This document shows positions 46,462-55,270 of a stretch of DNA of 64,000 nt, in pieces. The notes beneath the pieces were generated by a model, which saw nothing but the letters and a program-made list of their open reading frames with translations, made no database searches and had not been told where the DNA came from. Origin of the DNA: Spartobacteria bacterium (GTDB lineage Bacteria > Verrucomicrobiota > Verrucomicrobiia > Chthoniobacterales > UBA10450); the NCBI GenBank assembly GCA_021325495.1, contig JAJPGZ010000007.1, forward strand, positions 62,001-126,000. The letters are read 5' to 3'. The position numbers and the translations under genes were made by a program. Positions within the stretch are counted from its first letter, which is position 1. The number at the start of each line of letters is the position of its first letter.

Positions 46462-48208
46462 CGCTGCCGCGAATGAGGTTAAGCAATGCGTTGCGATGCG
46501 GCGCGCCGACGATAACGCGCGAGGCGCCGAGTGTCGCCGCAACATCGACAATCGTCTCCGCCGCCGATGGACTGACCGCATAGGCAAAAAGCGGCTGAAA
46601 ATCGCCGGCCTTTGCTTTTGCGTGCTCGAAAATTTGGCGCGCTTCATCATCATCCTGCCATTTTCGTTTTGTGTCCTGCTCGGTCATGAAGGCTTGCTCG
46701 CGCACAAATAAAAGATAAAGACGCCGCCCAGTTTCACGCGCTTCGCGCAAAGCGAAATCCAAAGTGCGGCCCGTCCCGCGGATCGCGCACAAAATTGCTT
46801 CCGAGCCTAACGAGATCGCGGCCGGCGGTTCCGGCTTTGGTGCAAGATCGACAATCACCTTTTCCGGAATACGGGCGGCTTCTTTTTTCATGCGACGTTC
46901 GTAAACGAGACCGCGCAGGATCAATCCAACGGCGAGAATGGTGACAGCGAAATAGCGCGCGTTTGGTTTGTCGATGAGCAGCGACGTTTCGATCGCGGCC
47001 ATGACCACGAAAGTCGCGAACATGAGCGTGCGTTCCCAATTCTTGATCGACAATTTCCGATCGGTCGCGGTTGCGCCAAGATTTGTGGCGATCGCACCGA
47101 CTACGCCCACCGCATAAAGATCAGCCAGACCGGACATGTCTTTCACCACGACCACGAGAACCATCGGAACGATGGTGGCGAGCAACATGCCGGCGCTGGG
47201 GACGCCCCACTTGTTCAGGCGCTGGAAAATGTTCGGGAGCTCGCGGTCGCGCGACATGAGGAATTGGATCGCGATAAGATCGACAATCGCAGTGTTGACG
47301 GCGGAAAGAAGAAGCAAGCCAAAGACGACGCTGATGACAAAACCAAATGCGTGGCCGGCGCCACCGCCGACGAAGATTTGTCCCATGTAACGCAGCATGT
47401 AGTCGCGCACGCCTTCGGCGCCGGGCGCGTTGACATCACCGTTTGCAATCGTTAGGCCGTTCAACGCGTGCATGGCCAGACCGAGCAACGCGGTAAAGAC
47501 GCAGACTTCGATCATCACGATCAAAATCGCGGGCGTGGATGTTTTGGTGACGCAAGGGTTGGCCTCGGTGCTGCCGGGATTCAGTTTCATCACGCCGGTG
47601 GCATTGGCGATCGCTTCTACGCCCGAGAGCGCGAGCACGATGCCGACGAACCCGGCCCAATTGTGGCCGAACGAGCCGTGCAGCGGTTGCAGATGGCCGA
47701 ATGCTTCACCGACGTGCGGCAGACTAAACAGTCCAAGCACGACGACGACGATGGCGGTCGGGACCGAAACCAAAAAGGCGAGGCCGCCGGTTTGTTTTGG
47801 GCCTAACAAATTGAGCAGGCCGATCGCTAAGATCGACATCGCCGCAAATTTTTCCGGGTGCGGGACGCCGAGATATTGAAAAGCGGAGAGCGCGCTGATG
47901 GCGGCGGTGACCAAATAATCCGCGATAAGCAAAAACGCGCCGACGATCGAAATCACTTCGGAGCGATGGCGAACGCTCGCATAAACGCCGCCGCCATCCG
48001 GATACAATCGACAGATGACAATGTAATTGAGTCCGACCAGCGCGGTGAGCACGCACATCGCGGCGATGAGCCAGAACGATGCATAGCCAGCGACGGCAAA
48101 CGCGAGACCGATGACGTAGGCTTTGCTCGTGCCCCAGTCGCCGTACAGAATCGCGGCCGCGCGTTTCCAATCGACATTGCGCGGACGTTTAACGTTGGTC
48201 GGGATCAT
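46403..48208 (-). CDS. APC-superfamily permease with C-terminal universal-stress-protein-like domain
   Basis: 601 residues. N-terminal 420 residues hold about 12 transmembrane helices (AYVIGLAFAVAGYASFWLIAAMCVLTALVGLNYIVICRLYPDGGGVYASVRHRSE is typical APC start). The cytosolic C-terminus (residues about 455-601) is a USP-like alpha/beta domain: AILCAIRGTGRTLDFALREARETGRRLYLLFVRE, and DVAATLGASRVIVGAPHRNALLNLIRGSVIHEVSNSLPEEIDLLVYA, a nucleotide-binding G-2x-G-9x-G-like end. The start overlaps the porin stop by one base, so the porin and permease form an operon behind the riboswitch. KimA-type potassium or amino acid uptake is possible; substrate unknown. Confidence 0.85.
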   Translation of the reverse strand: MIPTNVKRPRNVDWKRAAAILYGDWGTSKAYVIGLAFAVAGYASFWLIAAMCVLTALVGLNYIVICRLYPDGGGVYASVRHRSEVISIVGAFLLIADYLVTAAISALSAFQYLGVPHPEKFAAMSILAIGLLNLLGPKQTGGLAFLVSVPTAIVVVVLGLFSLPHVGEAFGHLQPLHGSFGHNWAGFVGIVLALSGVEAIANATGVMKLNPGSTEANPCVTKTSTPAILIVMIEVCVFTALLGLAMHALNGLTIANGDVNAPGAEGVRDYMLRYMGQIFVGGGAGHAFGFVISVVFGLLLLSAVNTAIVDLIAIQFLMSRDRELPNIFQRLNKWGVPSAGMLLATIVPMVLVVVVKDMSGLADLYAVGVVGAIATNLGATATDRKLSIKNWERTLMFATFVVMAAIETSLLIDKPNARYFAVTILAVGLILRGLVYERRMKKEAARIPEKVIVDLAPKPEPPAAISLGSEAILCAIRGTGRTLDFALREARETGRRLYLLFVREQAFMTEQDTKRKWQDDDEARQIFEHAKAKAGDFQPLFAYAVSPSAAETIVDVAATLGASRVIVGAPHRNALLNLIRGSVIHEVSNSLPEEIDLLVYA

Positions 48209-49623
48209 TAGTAATGAATGATGAAGTCCATCGAGGCGGTGAATTGGTTTCGACGACCGCCGTTATCGAATGCAGCGTCGTTGTAAGAATGATCGAAGCG
48301 AAGTTCGGGGCGCATCGTGATAATCTTGTCGGGCCACCAGGTGATGCCTAACGAATGCTCGGAATATTTTGTCGCGTGACCGGTGCGGCTGCCGACGATG
48401 TCGTCGTAGAATTCGTTTCGTACCGTGAAGAATGCCGTCGGCGAAATCCGGAACATTGTGTAATTCAGAATTCCCCATTCGGGAGCGTAACCATTCTTCA
48501 CCGGAAACGATCCGCTTTGAAACGGCACCGCATCAGTCGGGTGTCGCTTGGCGTCGTTCATGTACATATAGAGTGCTTCCGTGGCGGTATAGACTTTGTC
48601 GTTAAATTTGTGCGTCCAGGTGCCGACGATTTGCTGAAGATTGTTGTAGCCGAATTCGCCGTTATTGAATGCGTTATCGCCCGCGTAAATCGAATCGCGC
48701 TGGTTCGGCGACGTCCATTGAATCATCACCGTACCGGTCGGTTGATTGCCTGGATCTTTTTGCCAAAGCGCAACGTCGGTGCCGTTCGATAGGCCGAGCT
48801 GGATGGTCCATTGATTGTCGATCTTCGTGGTCGTGAAAATTCCGGTTTGGGTGTAGTTGTCGAAGCCGTAAACGATCGAGTGGCTCGACATTAAGTTGTT
48901 AGGCGCGAGCTGCGCTTCGATGTCCGGCTCGGAGATGATGCGGCCGATGCGCACGTTCATTCCGCGAAACACGTATGGAATGTAAAGATCGACATACACC
49001 ATCGGCATATCGAAGCCGTAGTAATTGTTTTCGCTGAGCAATTGATGGCTAAGAAACCCGCGCGAGATCATGAAGCGGTAATCGAGCCCGTAAACGCCGG
49101 AGACGCGGAATCCCCAGTCAATGTGATCGGTTTGGTTTTCGTCGGGCACGCGTTCGACGTAGAGAACGAATTGGTTTTGCTCGAAGCGGTTCGGGCGCAG
49201 GTCGTAGATGAGTGGAAAGTTCGCGTTCGGACCGCGAGAAGAATTTGTCGATGTACTGACGTTCCAGGAAAAATCTTCCCAGCCGTAAATCTGGACCCGG
49301 CTTCGCTTCCAGGCATCGCCGTTAGGCCCAGCGTAGATTGCTTCCATCAACGGCCACGGTCCGACATTGCCGGGATCGCCGATGATTGGCGTGCCGCCGA
49401 TTTGCCAATCGCCGCTCGGAAATGGCGGCGAATCAAACGGCGCTGGAGAAATGCGTCGTTGTGACGGCGATGCATCCGGCGCCGGCGCTTGATAAGCCGG
49501 TGCTCTTAAATCTTGCGCGACCGCATTAAAAAGACGCTCGCCAAACCAACCATCTTCCGCACGCGCACTTGCGAGCATCATTGTCGACGAACACAATGCG
49601 CATCCAACTTTCGTTAGGCTCAA
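48208..49623 (-). CDS. Outer-membrane beta-barrel porin (OmpL/BBP2-type)
   Basis: 471 residues starting from a TTG at 49623 (an ATG at 49581 is in frame but cuts into the signal peptide). Signal peptide (TKVGCALCSSTMMLASARA), then alternating amphipathic strands rich in Tyr/Trp/Asn (FVLYVERVPDENQTDHIDWGFRVSGVYGLDYRFM, FDMPMVYVDLYIPYVFRGMNVRIGRI), ending in FTASMDFIIHY, a C-terminal aromatic suited to BAM recognition. Matches the OmpL-like putative beta-barrel porin group by pattern. It is the first gene after the riboswitch and is translationally linked to the permease, so it likely lets the permease's substrate across the outer membrane. Confidence 0.78.
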   Translation of the reverse strand: MSLTKVGCALCSSTMMLASARAEDGWFGERLFNAVAQDLRAPAYQAPAPDASPSQRRISPAPFDSPPFPSGDWQIGGTPIIGDPGNVGPWPLMEAIYAGPNGDAWKRSRVQIYGWEDFSWNVSTSTNSSRGPNANFPLIYDLRPNRFEQNQFVLYVERVPDENQTDHIDWGFRVSGVYGLDYRFMISRGFLSHQLLSENNYYGFDMPMVYVDLYIPYVFRGMNVRIGRIISEPDIEAQLAPNNLMSSHSIVYGFDNYTQTGIFTTTKIDNQWTIQLGLSNGTDVALWQKDPGNQPTGTVMIQWTSPNQRDSIYAGDNAFNNGEFGYNNLQQIVGTWTHKFNDKVYTATEALYMYMNDAKRHPTDAVPFQSGSFPVKNGYAPEWGILNYTMFRISPTAFFTVRNEFYDDIVGSRTGHATKYSEHSLGITWWPDKIITMRPELRFDHSYNDAAFDNGGRRNQFTASMDFIIHY

Positions 49624-49637
49624 TTATTTTCCTGACT

Positions 49638-49671
49638 AAAACGAAGCTACGCTCGCGCGACGAGGCGCTTC
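49638..49671 (-). terminator. Terminator-like hairpin in the porin leader
   Basis: On the minus strand GAAGC-gc-CTCG-TCGCG-CGAG-cgta-GCTTC is followed by GTTTTAG, about 15 bases before the porin start. It is placed where the expression platform of the upstream riboswitch should be. The T-run is short. Confidence 0.45.
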
Positions 49672-49700
49672 ACTTTGCGGAGTCGCTTACCCACGACTTC

Positions 49701-49860
49701 CTTTGCCCTTTAATGATGCTGACGAGGTTAGCTGTCGGACTAGAGCCATTAAATGCTCTCGATGCCGCGCATCGTTCGCCCCGATCGCTCCGCTTTCGCG
49801 AAACGAAATTGGTTCCCCCGCAAGATCGACAACTGGTCGACCAATTAAGCGAAAACAAAG
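49701..49860 (-). promoter_or_regulatory. ydaO/yuaA-type (cyclic di-AMP) riboswitch upstream of the porin-permease operon
   Basis: Read on the minus strand the region contains the conserved blocks of the ydaO-yuaA class in order: CGCTTAATT, GCGGGGGAACCAATTTCG, GGGGCGAAC and CCGACAGCTAACCTCGTCAGC. These match, from memory, the B. subtilis ydaO blocks CGCTTAAT, GCGGGGGACCCAATA, GGGTGAATCC and CCGTCAGCTAACCTCGTAAGC. CTTTG...TTAAT (49860-49843 side) can pair with ATTAA...CAAAG (49710-49701 side) as P1. It precedes a porin and an APC permease with a USP-like domain, the class of ion or osmolyte transporter this riboswitch controls. A TGTCGATCTT copy sits in the first internal loop. Confidence 0.78.
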
Positions 49861-49981
49861 AACTGATGAAACTCTCAACGCGAGTTTACCGCCGTCAACG
49901 CAAATCGCTGGCGGTCATTGTCCGACGCCGGAGAAAGAACTTGTCAGGCTCCATCCCCACGAGAAACTCACGCCGGGAGAA

Positions 49982-51880
49982 ATGGCTGATCTCATTGTGA
50001 CAGAGAGCGGCGCGGTGCATCGGCCGCGTAATGTCGGTTGGAAACGGGCGGCCGCGTTGCTCTATGGGGATTGGGGCACGAGCAAAGCCTACGTCATCGG
50101 CCTGGCGTTTCTGGCAGCGGGTTTTTCGTCGCTGCCGATTATTCTCGCGGTCTGCGCGGTGACCGGCCTGGTCGGGATCAATTACATGGTGATCTGCCGG
50201 CATTTTCCCGATGGCGGCGGCGTTTATTCCGCGGCGCGATCGCAAGGGCGATTGCTCGCGGTCGTGGGCGCGCTGCTCTTGCTCGCGGATCTCACCGTCA
50301 CGGCCGCGCTCAGCGGATGGTCGGCGCTGACTTACATTACGTCGGGCGCGGAACAGATCATGTGGATCAAATTTCTGCGCGACCACATCGGCCTAACGAC
50401 CATCGCCATACTCTTGATCATGGGCGCGATCAATTTCTTTGGCCCGAAGCATTCCGGCACCTTCGCCGTCGCGCTCGCCGTGCCGGCCGTGCTCGTCGTA
50501 ATCGTGCTAGTCGGCCTGAGTGCGCCACATTTGACCACAAAATTTTTGCAGCCGCGTCATGAAAGCCTCGGGACGGTTTGGGTGCAATTCGTTGGCGTGA
50601 TCCTCGCGCTCTCGGGCGCGGAATCGATCGCCAACCTCACTGGCGTGATGAAGCTCGACGCAGGATCGACCATGGATCAGCCGCGCGTTTCGCGCACGTC
50701 GATGAAGGCGATCACGCCGGTCGCAATCGAAGTGGTTATCGGCACGGCATTGTTAGGCTGGGCCATGTTATCGTTGCCGAGCGTTCTCGCCCATAAGTTT
50801 CCCGGCGCGAGCTCGCATGAGATCAGCGCGCTTCTCGCGCAACGCAGCGAAGACATGTTGCGCTTCATCGGAGAACAATTCGCGAGCGCGACATTTTCGC
50901 CGGCGATCGGCAACGTGTTCGGCTGGATCGTTGGCATTGTCTTTTTTCTTTTGCTTTTGAGCGCCGCCAACACCGCCATCGTCGCCATGATCGGCCTGCT
51001 CTACATGATGTCGCGCGACCGCGAGATGCCGCGGCAGTTTCGCATCCTGAATTCGCATGGCGTACCGATCTATCCGCTCGCGATTGCAATCGCCATGCCG
51101 GCCGTCGTGCTTTTGCTCGTCGCGAACTTCACCGCCCTAGCCGGGCTCTATGCCATCGGTGTCGTCGGCGCGATCACGGTCAATGTCGGATCGTGCGCAT
51201 TCAATCGCACCGCCGGATTCACCTGGTATGATCGCCTCCTTTTTGGTTTCACATTCGCCATTCTCGCGCTGGTCGAACTTACGCTCGCGCACACGAAACT
51301 GGACGCTCTGCAATTTGTCATCGCCGTCCTGCTCGGCGGACTCGCCCTGCGCGCTTACACCTTAAAGCGTCAAGGCCTAACGACCGTGACGGTGCATCGA
51401 GATGTTGCGCAAATGGTGACGCCACAATTGCCCGGCGCCCTGCAGTCGCGCCTTGCCGAAGGACAAAAAATCATGGTCGCCGCGCGCGGAATGACGCCGG
51501 TATTGAGCTTCGCTCTCGATGAAGCGGAGTTGCGCCACGCGACCTTGTGCGTGCTCTTCGTCAAGGAAGTCGCCGTTTATTACACGGCGGCGGGCACGCG
51601 CCTGGGCCGCGCACGATGGCAGGACGATCCCGAGGCGAACGCAATCATGTCGCTTATGTTTAAGCTCGGCGCGGAACGAAATATTTCTGTCGTGCCGCTT
51701 TATGCCGTGAGTCAGGATGCGGCGGCGACGATTGTCGATCTTGCCGCAACCATGGGGGTCGATTTTCTGGTCATTGGCGCATCGCAGCGTCCGGCGATGG
51801 CAAAACTTCTGCGCGGCAGTGTCGCGACAAATGTCGCGCAGCAGTTGCCGGAATCCATTCACCTCCTCATCTTCGGTTAA
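49982..51880 (+). CDS. Second APC-superfamily permease with C-terminal USP-like domain
   Basis: 632 residues from ATG 49982, preceded by GGGAG. Closely matches the minus-strand permease: both begin RPRNVxWKRAAAxLYGDWGTSKAYVIGLAF, share PDGGGVY and GVMKLxxGST, and end in a USP-like domain (GVDFLVIGASQRPAMAKLLRGSVATNVAQQLPESIHLLIFG). About 12 membrane helices. It differs in carrying KFPGASSHEISALLAQRSEDML as an extra loop. The two paralogues are transcribed divergently, but only the minus copy has the riboswitch. Its stop overlaps the serA ATG (TAATG). Confidence 0.85.
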   Translation: MADLIVTESGAVHRPRNVGWKRAAALLYGDWGTSKAYVIGLAFLAAGFSSLPIILAVCAVTGLVGINYMVICRHFPDGGGVYSAARSQGRLLAVVGALLLLADLTVTAALSGWSALTYITSGAEQIMWIKFLRDHIGLTTIAILLIMGAINFFGPKHSGTFAVALAVPAVLVVIVLVGLSAPHLTTKFLQPRHESLGTVWVQFVGVILALSGAESIANLTGVMKLDAGSTMDQPRVSRTSMKAITPVAIEVVIGTALLGWAMLSLPSVLAHKFPGASSHEISALLAQRSEDMLRFIGEQFASATFSPAIGNVFGWIVGIVFFLLLLSAANTAIVAMIGLLYMMSRDREMPRQFRILNSHGVPIYPLAIAIAMPAVVLLLVANFTALAGLYAIGVVGAITVNVGSCAFNRTAGFTWYDRLLFGFTFAILALVELTLAHTKLDALQFVIAVLLGGLALRAYTLKRQGLTTVTVHRDVAQMVTPQLPGALQSRLAEGQKIMVAARGMTPVLSFALDEAELRHATLCVLFVKEVAVYYTAAGTRLGRARWQDDPEANAIMSLMFKLGAERNISVVPLYAVSQDAAATIVDLAATMGVDFLVIGASQRPAMAKLLRGSVATNVAQQLPESIHLLIFG

Positions 51881-53469
51881 TGACGCCGAAGGTTTTAATC
51901 GCAGACGCGATCTCGGCGCGCGGCGTCGAAGAACTTTCACGCGACGGCGCGCTCGAAGTCACGGTGAAAACGGGCCTGACCGAAGATCAACTTGTCGATC
52001 TTGCACCGGACTTGAGCGCGATTGTCGTTCGCAGCGAAACCAAAATCACCGCGAAGATTTTGAATGCGGGCACGCGCTTGCGCGTGATCGGCCGCGCCGG
52101 TGTCGGCATTGACAATGTCGATCTTGAAACTGCCACGCGCCGAGGCGTCATCGTCATGAACGCGCCCGGCGGCAACACCGTCTCCACCGCCGAGCACGCG
52201 TTTTCGCTTCTGCTCAGCGTCGCACGAAAAATTCCGCAGGCCGATGCCAGTGTGCGCGGCGGAAATTGGAAACGAAAAGATTTCGAAGGCGTCGAGCTCT
52301 ACAACAAAACGCTTGGCGTCATCGGCATGGGACGGATCGGGAGCGAATTGAGTCGGCGCGCGATCGCGTTCGGCATGCGCGTAATGGCGTACGATCCGTA
52401 TCTATCGGCCGCGCGCGCGCGCAGTCTGCAAGTAGAGCTCGTCGAAGAGCTCGACGATTTACTCGCGAGCGCCGATTTCATCTCGCTCCACACCCCGCTA
52501 ACGAATGAGACGAAGCACATTGTCGATCTTGCGCGGATTCAAAAAATGAAACGCGGCGTGCGCATCATCAATTGCGCGCGCGGCGGTTTGATCGACGAGG
52601 ACGCCCTGGCCAAAGCGTTGCAAGATCGACATGTTGCCGCGGCCGCGCTCGATGTTTTCGAGCAGGAGCCTTTGCCTAACGATTCCCCGCTTCGCTCCGC
52701 GCCCAATCTCGTCCTCACCCCGCATCTCGGCGCGTCCACCGCGGAAGCGCAGGAAAGCGTCGGCATCGAGATCGCGCAATCCGTCCGCGCCGCATTGCTC
52801 GAAGGAACAATCCGCAACGCCGTGAACATGCCTAGTCTCGATGCGAAAACATTGTCGATCATCGGACCGCATCTGCGTTTCGGCGAAAAGCTCGGCAAAT
52901 TCCTATCGCAGGTTGCGCCGAAACGCGTCGATACCCTCAACATCAACTACAGCGGCAAAGTGAATGAAGTGGACACGACCGCGATCACGCGCGCCGTCTT
53001 GAAAGGTTTTCTTCAGCTGGCCGGCGGAAATGAAGTCAACGAAGTGAATGCGCCGGCATTTGCGGAAAGCCTTGGGCTCAAAGTCACGGAAAGCCGGTTG
53101 AGCTCGTTAGGCGACTACACCGATCTTCTCGAGCTTTCCGCCAAGGCCGAAGGCAAATCGGTTTCGGTTGGCGGCGCGTTTTTCGGCGCGACGCCACGCA
53201 TCGTCAGCATCAACGCACGTCCGGTCGAAGCGCGGCCGCATGGCGTTGTGCTTGTGCTCGAAAATACCGACCGTCCCGGCATGGTCGGTCGCATCGGGAG
53301 TTTGTTAGGCGACCACGGGGTCAACATTGCGACCATGTCGCTGAGCCGGAATGAAGCGGGTGGAACCGCGCTAACGGTCTTGAATCTCGACGCGACGCCG
53401 AGTGCGGAATTACTCAAGGAGATTCGCGCCAGCGGCGACATTCATTCCGCCCAGGTAATCGAGTTGTAG
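51880..53469 (+). CDS. serA: D-3-phosphoglycerate dehydrogenase SerA
   Basis: 529 residues, the long form with a substrate-binding, NAD, ASB and ACT domain. Oxidises 3-phosphoglycerate as the first step of serine synthesis. Motifs: VGIDNVDLETATRRGVIVMNAPGGNTVSTAEH, GVIGMGRIGSELSRRAIAFGMRVMAYDPYLS (NAD), LHTPLTNETKHIV and the catalytic His in LTPHLGASTAEAQ. The C-terminal ACT domain (HGVVLVLENTDRPGMVGRIGSLLGDHGVNIATMSLSRNEAGGTALTVLNLD) is the likely serine feedback site. Five exact 10-mer copies lie inside, several as VDL. Confidence 0.96.
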   Translation: MTPKVLIADAISARGVEELSRDGALEVTVKTGLTEDQLVDLAPDLSAIVVRSETKITAKILNAGTRLRVIGRAGVGIDNVDLETATRRGVIVMNAPGGNTVSTAEHAFSLLLSVARKIPQADASVRGGNWKRKDFEGVELYNKTLGVIGMGRIGSELSRRAIAFGMRVMAYDPYLSAARARSLQVELVEELDDLLASADFISLHTPLTNETKHIVDLARIQKMKRGVRIINCARGGLIDEDALAKALQDRHVAAAALDVFEQEPLPNDSPLRSAPNLVLTPHLGASTAEAQESVGIEIAQSVRAALLEGTIRNAVNMPSLDAKTLSIIGPHLRFGEKLGKFLSQVAPKRVDTLNINYSGKVNEVDTTAITRAVLKGFLQLAGGNEVNEVNAPAFAESLGLKVTESRLSSLGDYTDLLELSAKAEGKSVSVGGAFFGATPRIVSINARPVEARPHGVVLVLENTDRPGMVGRIGSLLGDHGVNIATMSLSRNEAGGTALTVLNLDATPSAELLKEIRASGDIHSAQVIEL

Positions 53470-55269
53470 ATGTCGATCTTACGACGCGATTTCGCATTGG
53501 CCGCGGGCGTGACCGCAATCGCGTTCGCGCTTTATTACGCCACCGCCGCGCGCGACATCGTCGTCGGCGATTCGCCCGAATTAATCGCCGTCTGCGCTCT
53601 GCGCGGCGTCGCGCATCCTCCGGGTTACCCGCTCTTCACCATTCTTGGACATTTGCTTAGCGAAATGCCGTTGCTCGGGACGGTGCCGTTTCGCGTCAAC
53701 CTTCTTTCGGTCATTTGCAATTCGTTAACCGTCGCCGTCGTTTATTTCACGGCCTTGCGCCTAACGAAAGCGCGACTGGCCAGCGCGCTGGCGGCGCTGA
53801 CATTGGCGGTGACGCCCCTCTTCTGGTCGTGGTCATTAGCGGCGGAAGTTTTCCCGCTCAATAATCTGATCGCAGCGTCGCTCATCTTTTGTCTGGTCAG
53901 CTGGCACGAACGCTCCGGGCAAAACGCGTGGCTCGTCGCCGCCGCGTTTTTCGCCGGACTCGGCCTAACAAATCATCAAACCATCGTGCTTCTCGGCCCG
54001 GCCGTTTGTTTTGTGCTGTGGCGACAGCGCGCAGCGCTGCGGACGCGTCCACGCGTGATTATCTTTTGCACGATTGCGTTCGCGCTCGGCTTGCTGCCTT
54101 ACATTTACATTCCCATCGCAGCGTCGTTTCATCCGGCTTATAGCTGGGGCGAAATTTCCTCCTGGCGCGATTTCGTCGCGTTGGTCGCGCGGCGAAATTA
54201 CGGAAGCGGCCGGCTCGTGGGCGCAACCGAATATCTCGGCGGCTCGGCCATGAGCAGAATTATCGCGCTTGGCGCGTCTTTCGGTCCGCTCGCGGGTACC
54301 TTGTCGATCTTCGGCGCCATCGAAGCATTTCGCCGCTGTCGTTGGTACTTCTGGTTCGCCATCATCGCATTTATTTTTGCCGGCCCGTTCTTCGTCGCGA
54401 TCACGAATCTGAATCTCGCGACTGCGCCCTCCGCCATTTTCGTTCTGCAACGTTTCTTCCTTTTGGCGCACGTGATCGTCGCGCCTTTGCTCGCATTCGG
54501 AATCTTATTGCTCGACGAAGTTGTGCCGTCGTTAGGCGTGGGCCGCAGTCGCGTCGCGGCGGGCTTAACCACGATCGCCGTCTTGGCCACGGCATTCGTC
54601 GCCTATCGACATGTCGATCTTAGCCGGAATCAGATCGCGCGAATTTTCGCGACCGACGTTTATCAATCGGCCGAGCCGGGGACGGTTCTGCTCACCACCG
54701 GCGATGGCATTGTTTTCCCACTGGTTTATGGACAACTCGTCGACGGCTTCGACCCGGAAGTGACGCTTGTGATTGTGCCGATGCTCAAGGTGGAGTGGTA
54801 TGTGCGACAACTTCGCCAACGCCACCCGGATCTAAAAATTCCCTTCGACCGGTACGATGCGCAGACGAACAATTTGAAGGCGCTGATTGAAGCGAACAAA
54901 TCGCGCACGTTCGCCACCACCGGCTCGCTCGGCGACGAAGATCACAGCCTCGAAGGCGACTATTGGCCGTATCAACACGGGATCATCATGATCGTCGAGC
55001 CGAAATCGACTGCGAGAACTATGGACGAAATGGTGCGCGACAACGAACGATTGCTGCCGCGATACCGGCCGCCAAATCCACGACTCGTTAGGCACGAGAG
55101 CTTCGAAGAAGATATTCTCAATGTTTACACCTGGCCGGCGTTTCGTTTGGGGAGCGATTATGAGCGCGTCGGCGGCAAGACGGAGGCGCGCCGATGGTAC
55201 GAACGCGCACTGTCGATCAATCCCGATTTCAAAATGGCGCGTGACGCCCTCGCCCGCGTCGCTCGCTAG
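53470..55269 (+). CDS. DUF2723 family membrane protein (GT117-type)
   Basis: 599 residues from ATG 53470, the ATG of an ATGTCGATCTT word directly after serA. About ten transmembrane segments (FALAAGVTAIAFALYYATAA, LLSVICNSLTVAVVYFTALRL, NAWLVAAAFFAGLGLTNHQTIVLL). DUF2723 signature: DIVVGDSPELIAVCALRGVAHPPGYPLFTILGHL with the acidic D-S-P-E near 35. The C-terminal soluble part (residues 390-600) ends in a TPR-like unit (YERVGGKTEARRWYERALSINPDFKMARDALARV). Related proteins are PMT-like mannosyl- or O-glycosyltransferases. Substrate unknown. Confidence 0.8.
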   Translation: MSILRRDFALAAGVTAIAFALYYATAARDIVVGDSPELIAVCALRGVAHPPGYPLFTILGHLLSEMPLLGTVPFRVNLLSVICNSLTVAVVYFTALRLTKARLASALAALTLAVTPLFWSWSLAAEVFPLNNLIAASLIFCLVSWHERSGQNAWLVAAAFFAGLGLTNHQTIVLLGPAVCFVLWRQRAALRTRPRVIIFCTIAFALGLLPYIYIPIAASFHPAYSWGEISSWRDFVALVARRNYGSGRLVGATEYLGGSAMSRIIALGASFGPLAGTLSIFGAIEAFRRCRWYFWFAIIAFIFAGPFFVAITNLNLATAPSAIFVLQRFFLLAHVIVAPLLAFGILLLDEVVPSLGVGRSRVAAGLTTIAVLATAFVAYRHVDLSRNQIARIFATDVYQSAEPGTVLLTTGDGIVFPLVYGQLVDGFDPEVTLVIVPMLKVEWYVRQLRQRHPDLKIPFDRYDAQTNNLKALIEANKSRTFATTGSLGDEDHSLEGDYWPYQHGIIMIVEPKSTARTMDEMVRDNERLLPRYRPPNPRLVRHESFEEDILNVYTWPAFRLGSDYERVGGKTEARRWYERALSINPDFKMARDALARVAR

Positions 55270-55270
55270 C

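Larger units (their letters stand above)
49624..49981. other. 358-bp divergent intergenic region
   Basis: Holds the riboswitch and its terminator-like hairpin on the minus strand (porin side), and the promoter and leader of the plus-strand permease on the other side. No additional gene is credible; longer frames across it lack a start or coding pattern. An AAGATCGACA copy lies at 49822. Confidence 0.7.

Noticed and set aside
49982-51880. Riboswitch control of the plus-strand permease
   Set aside because: The conserved blocks read only on the minus strand, toward the porin; nothing similar is found toward 49982.
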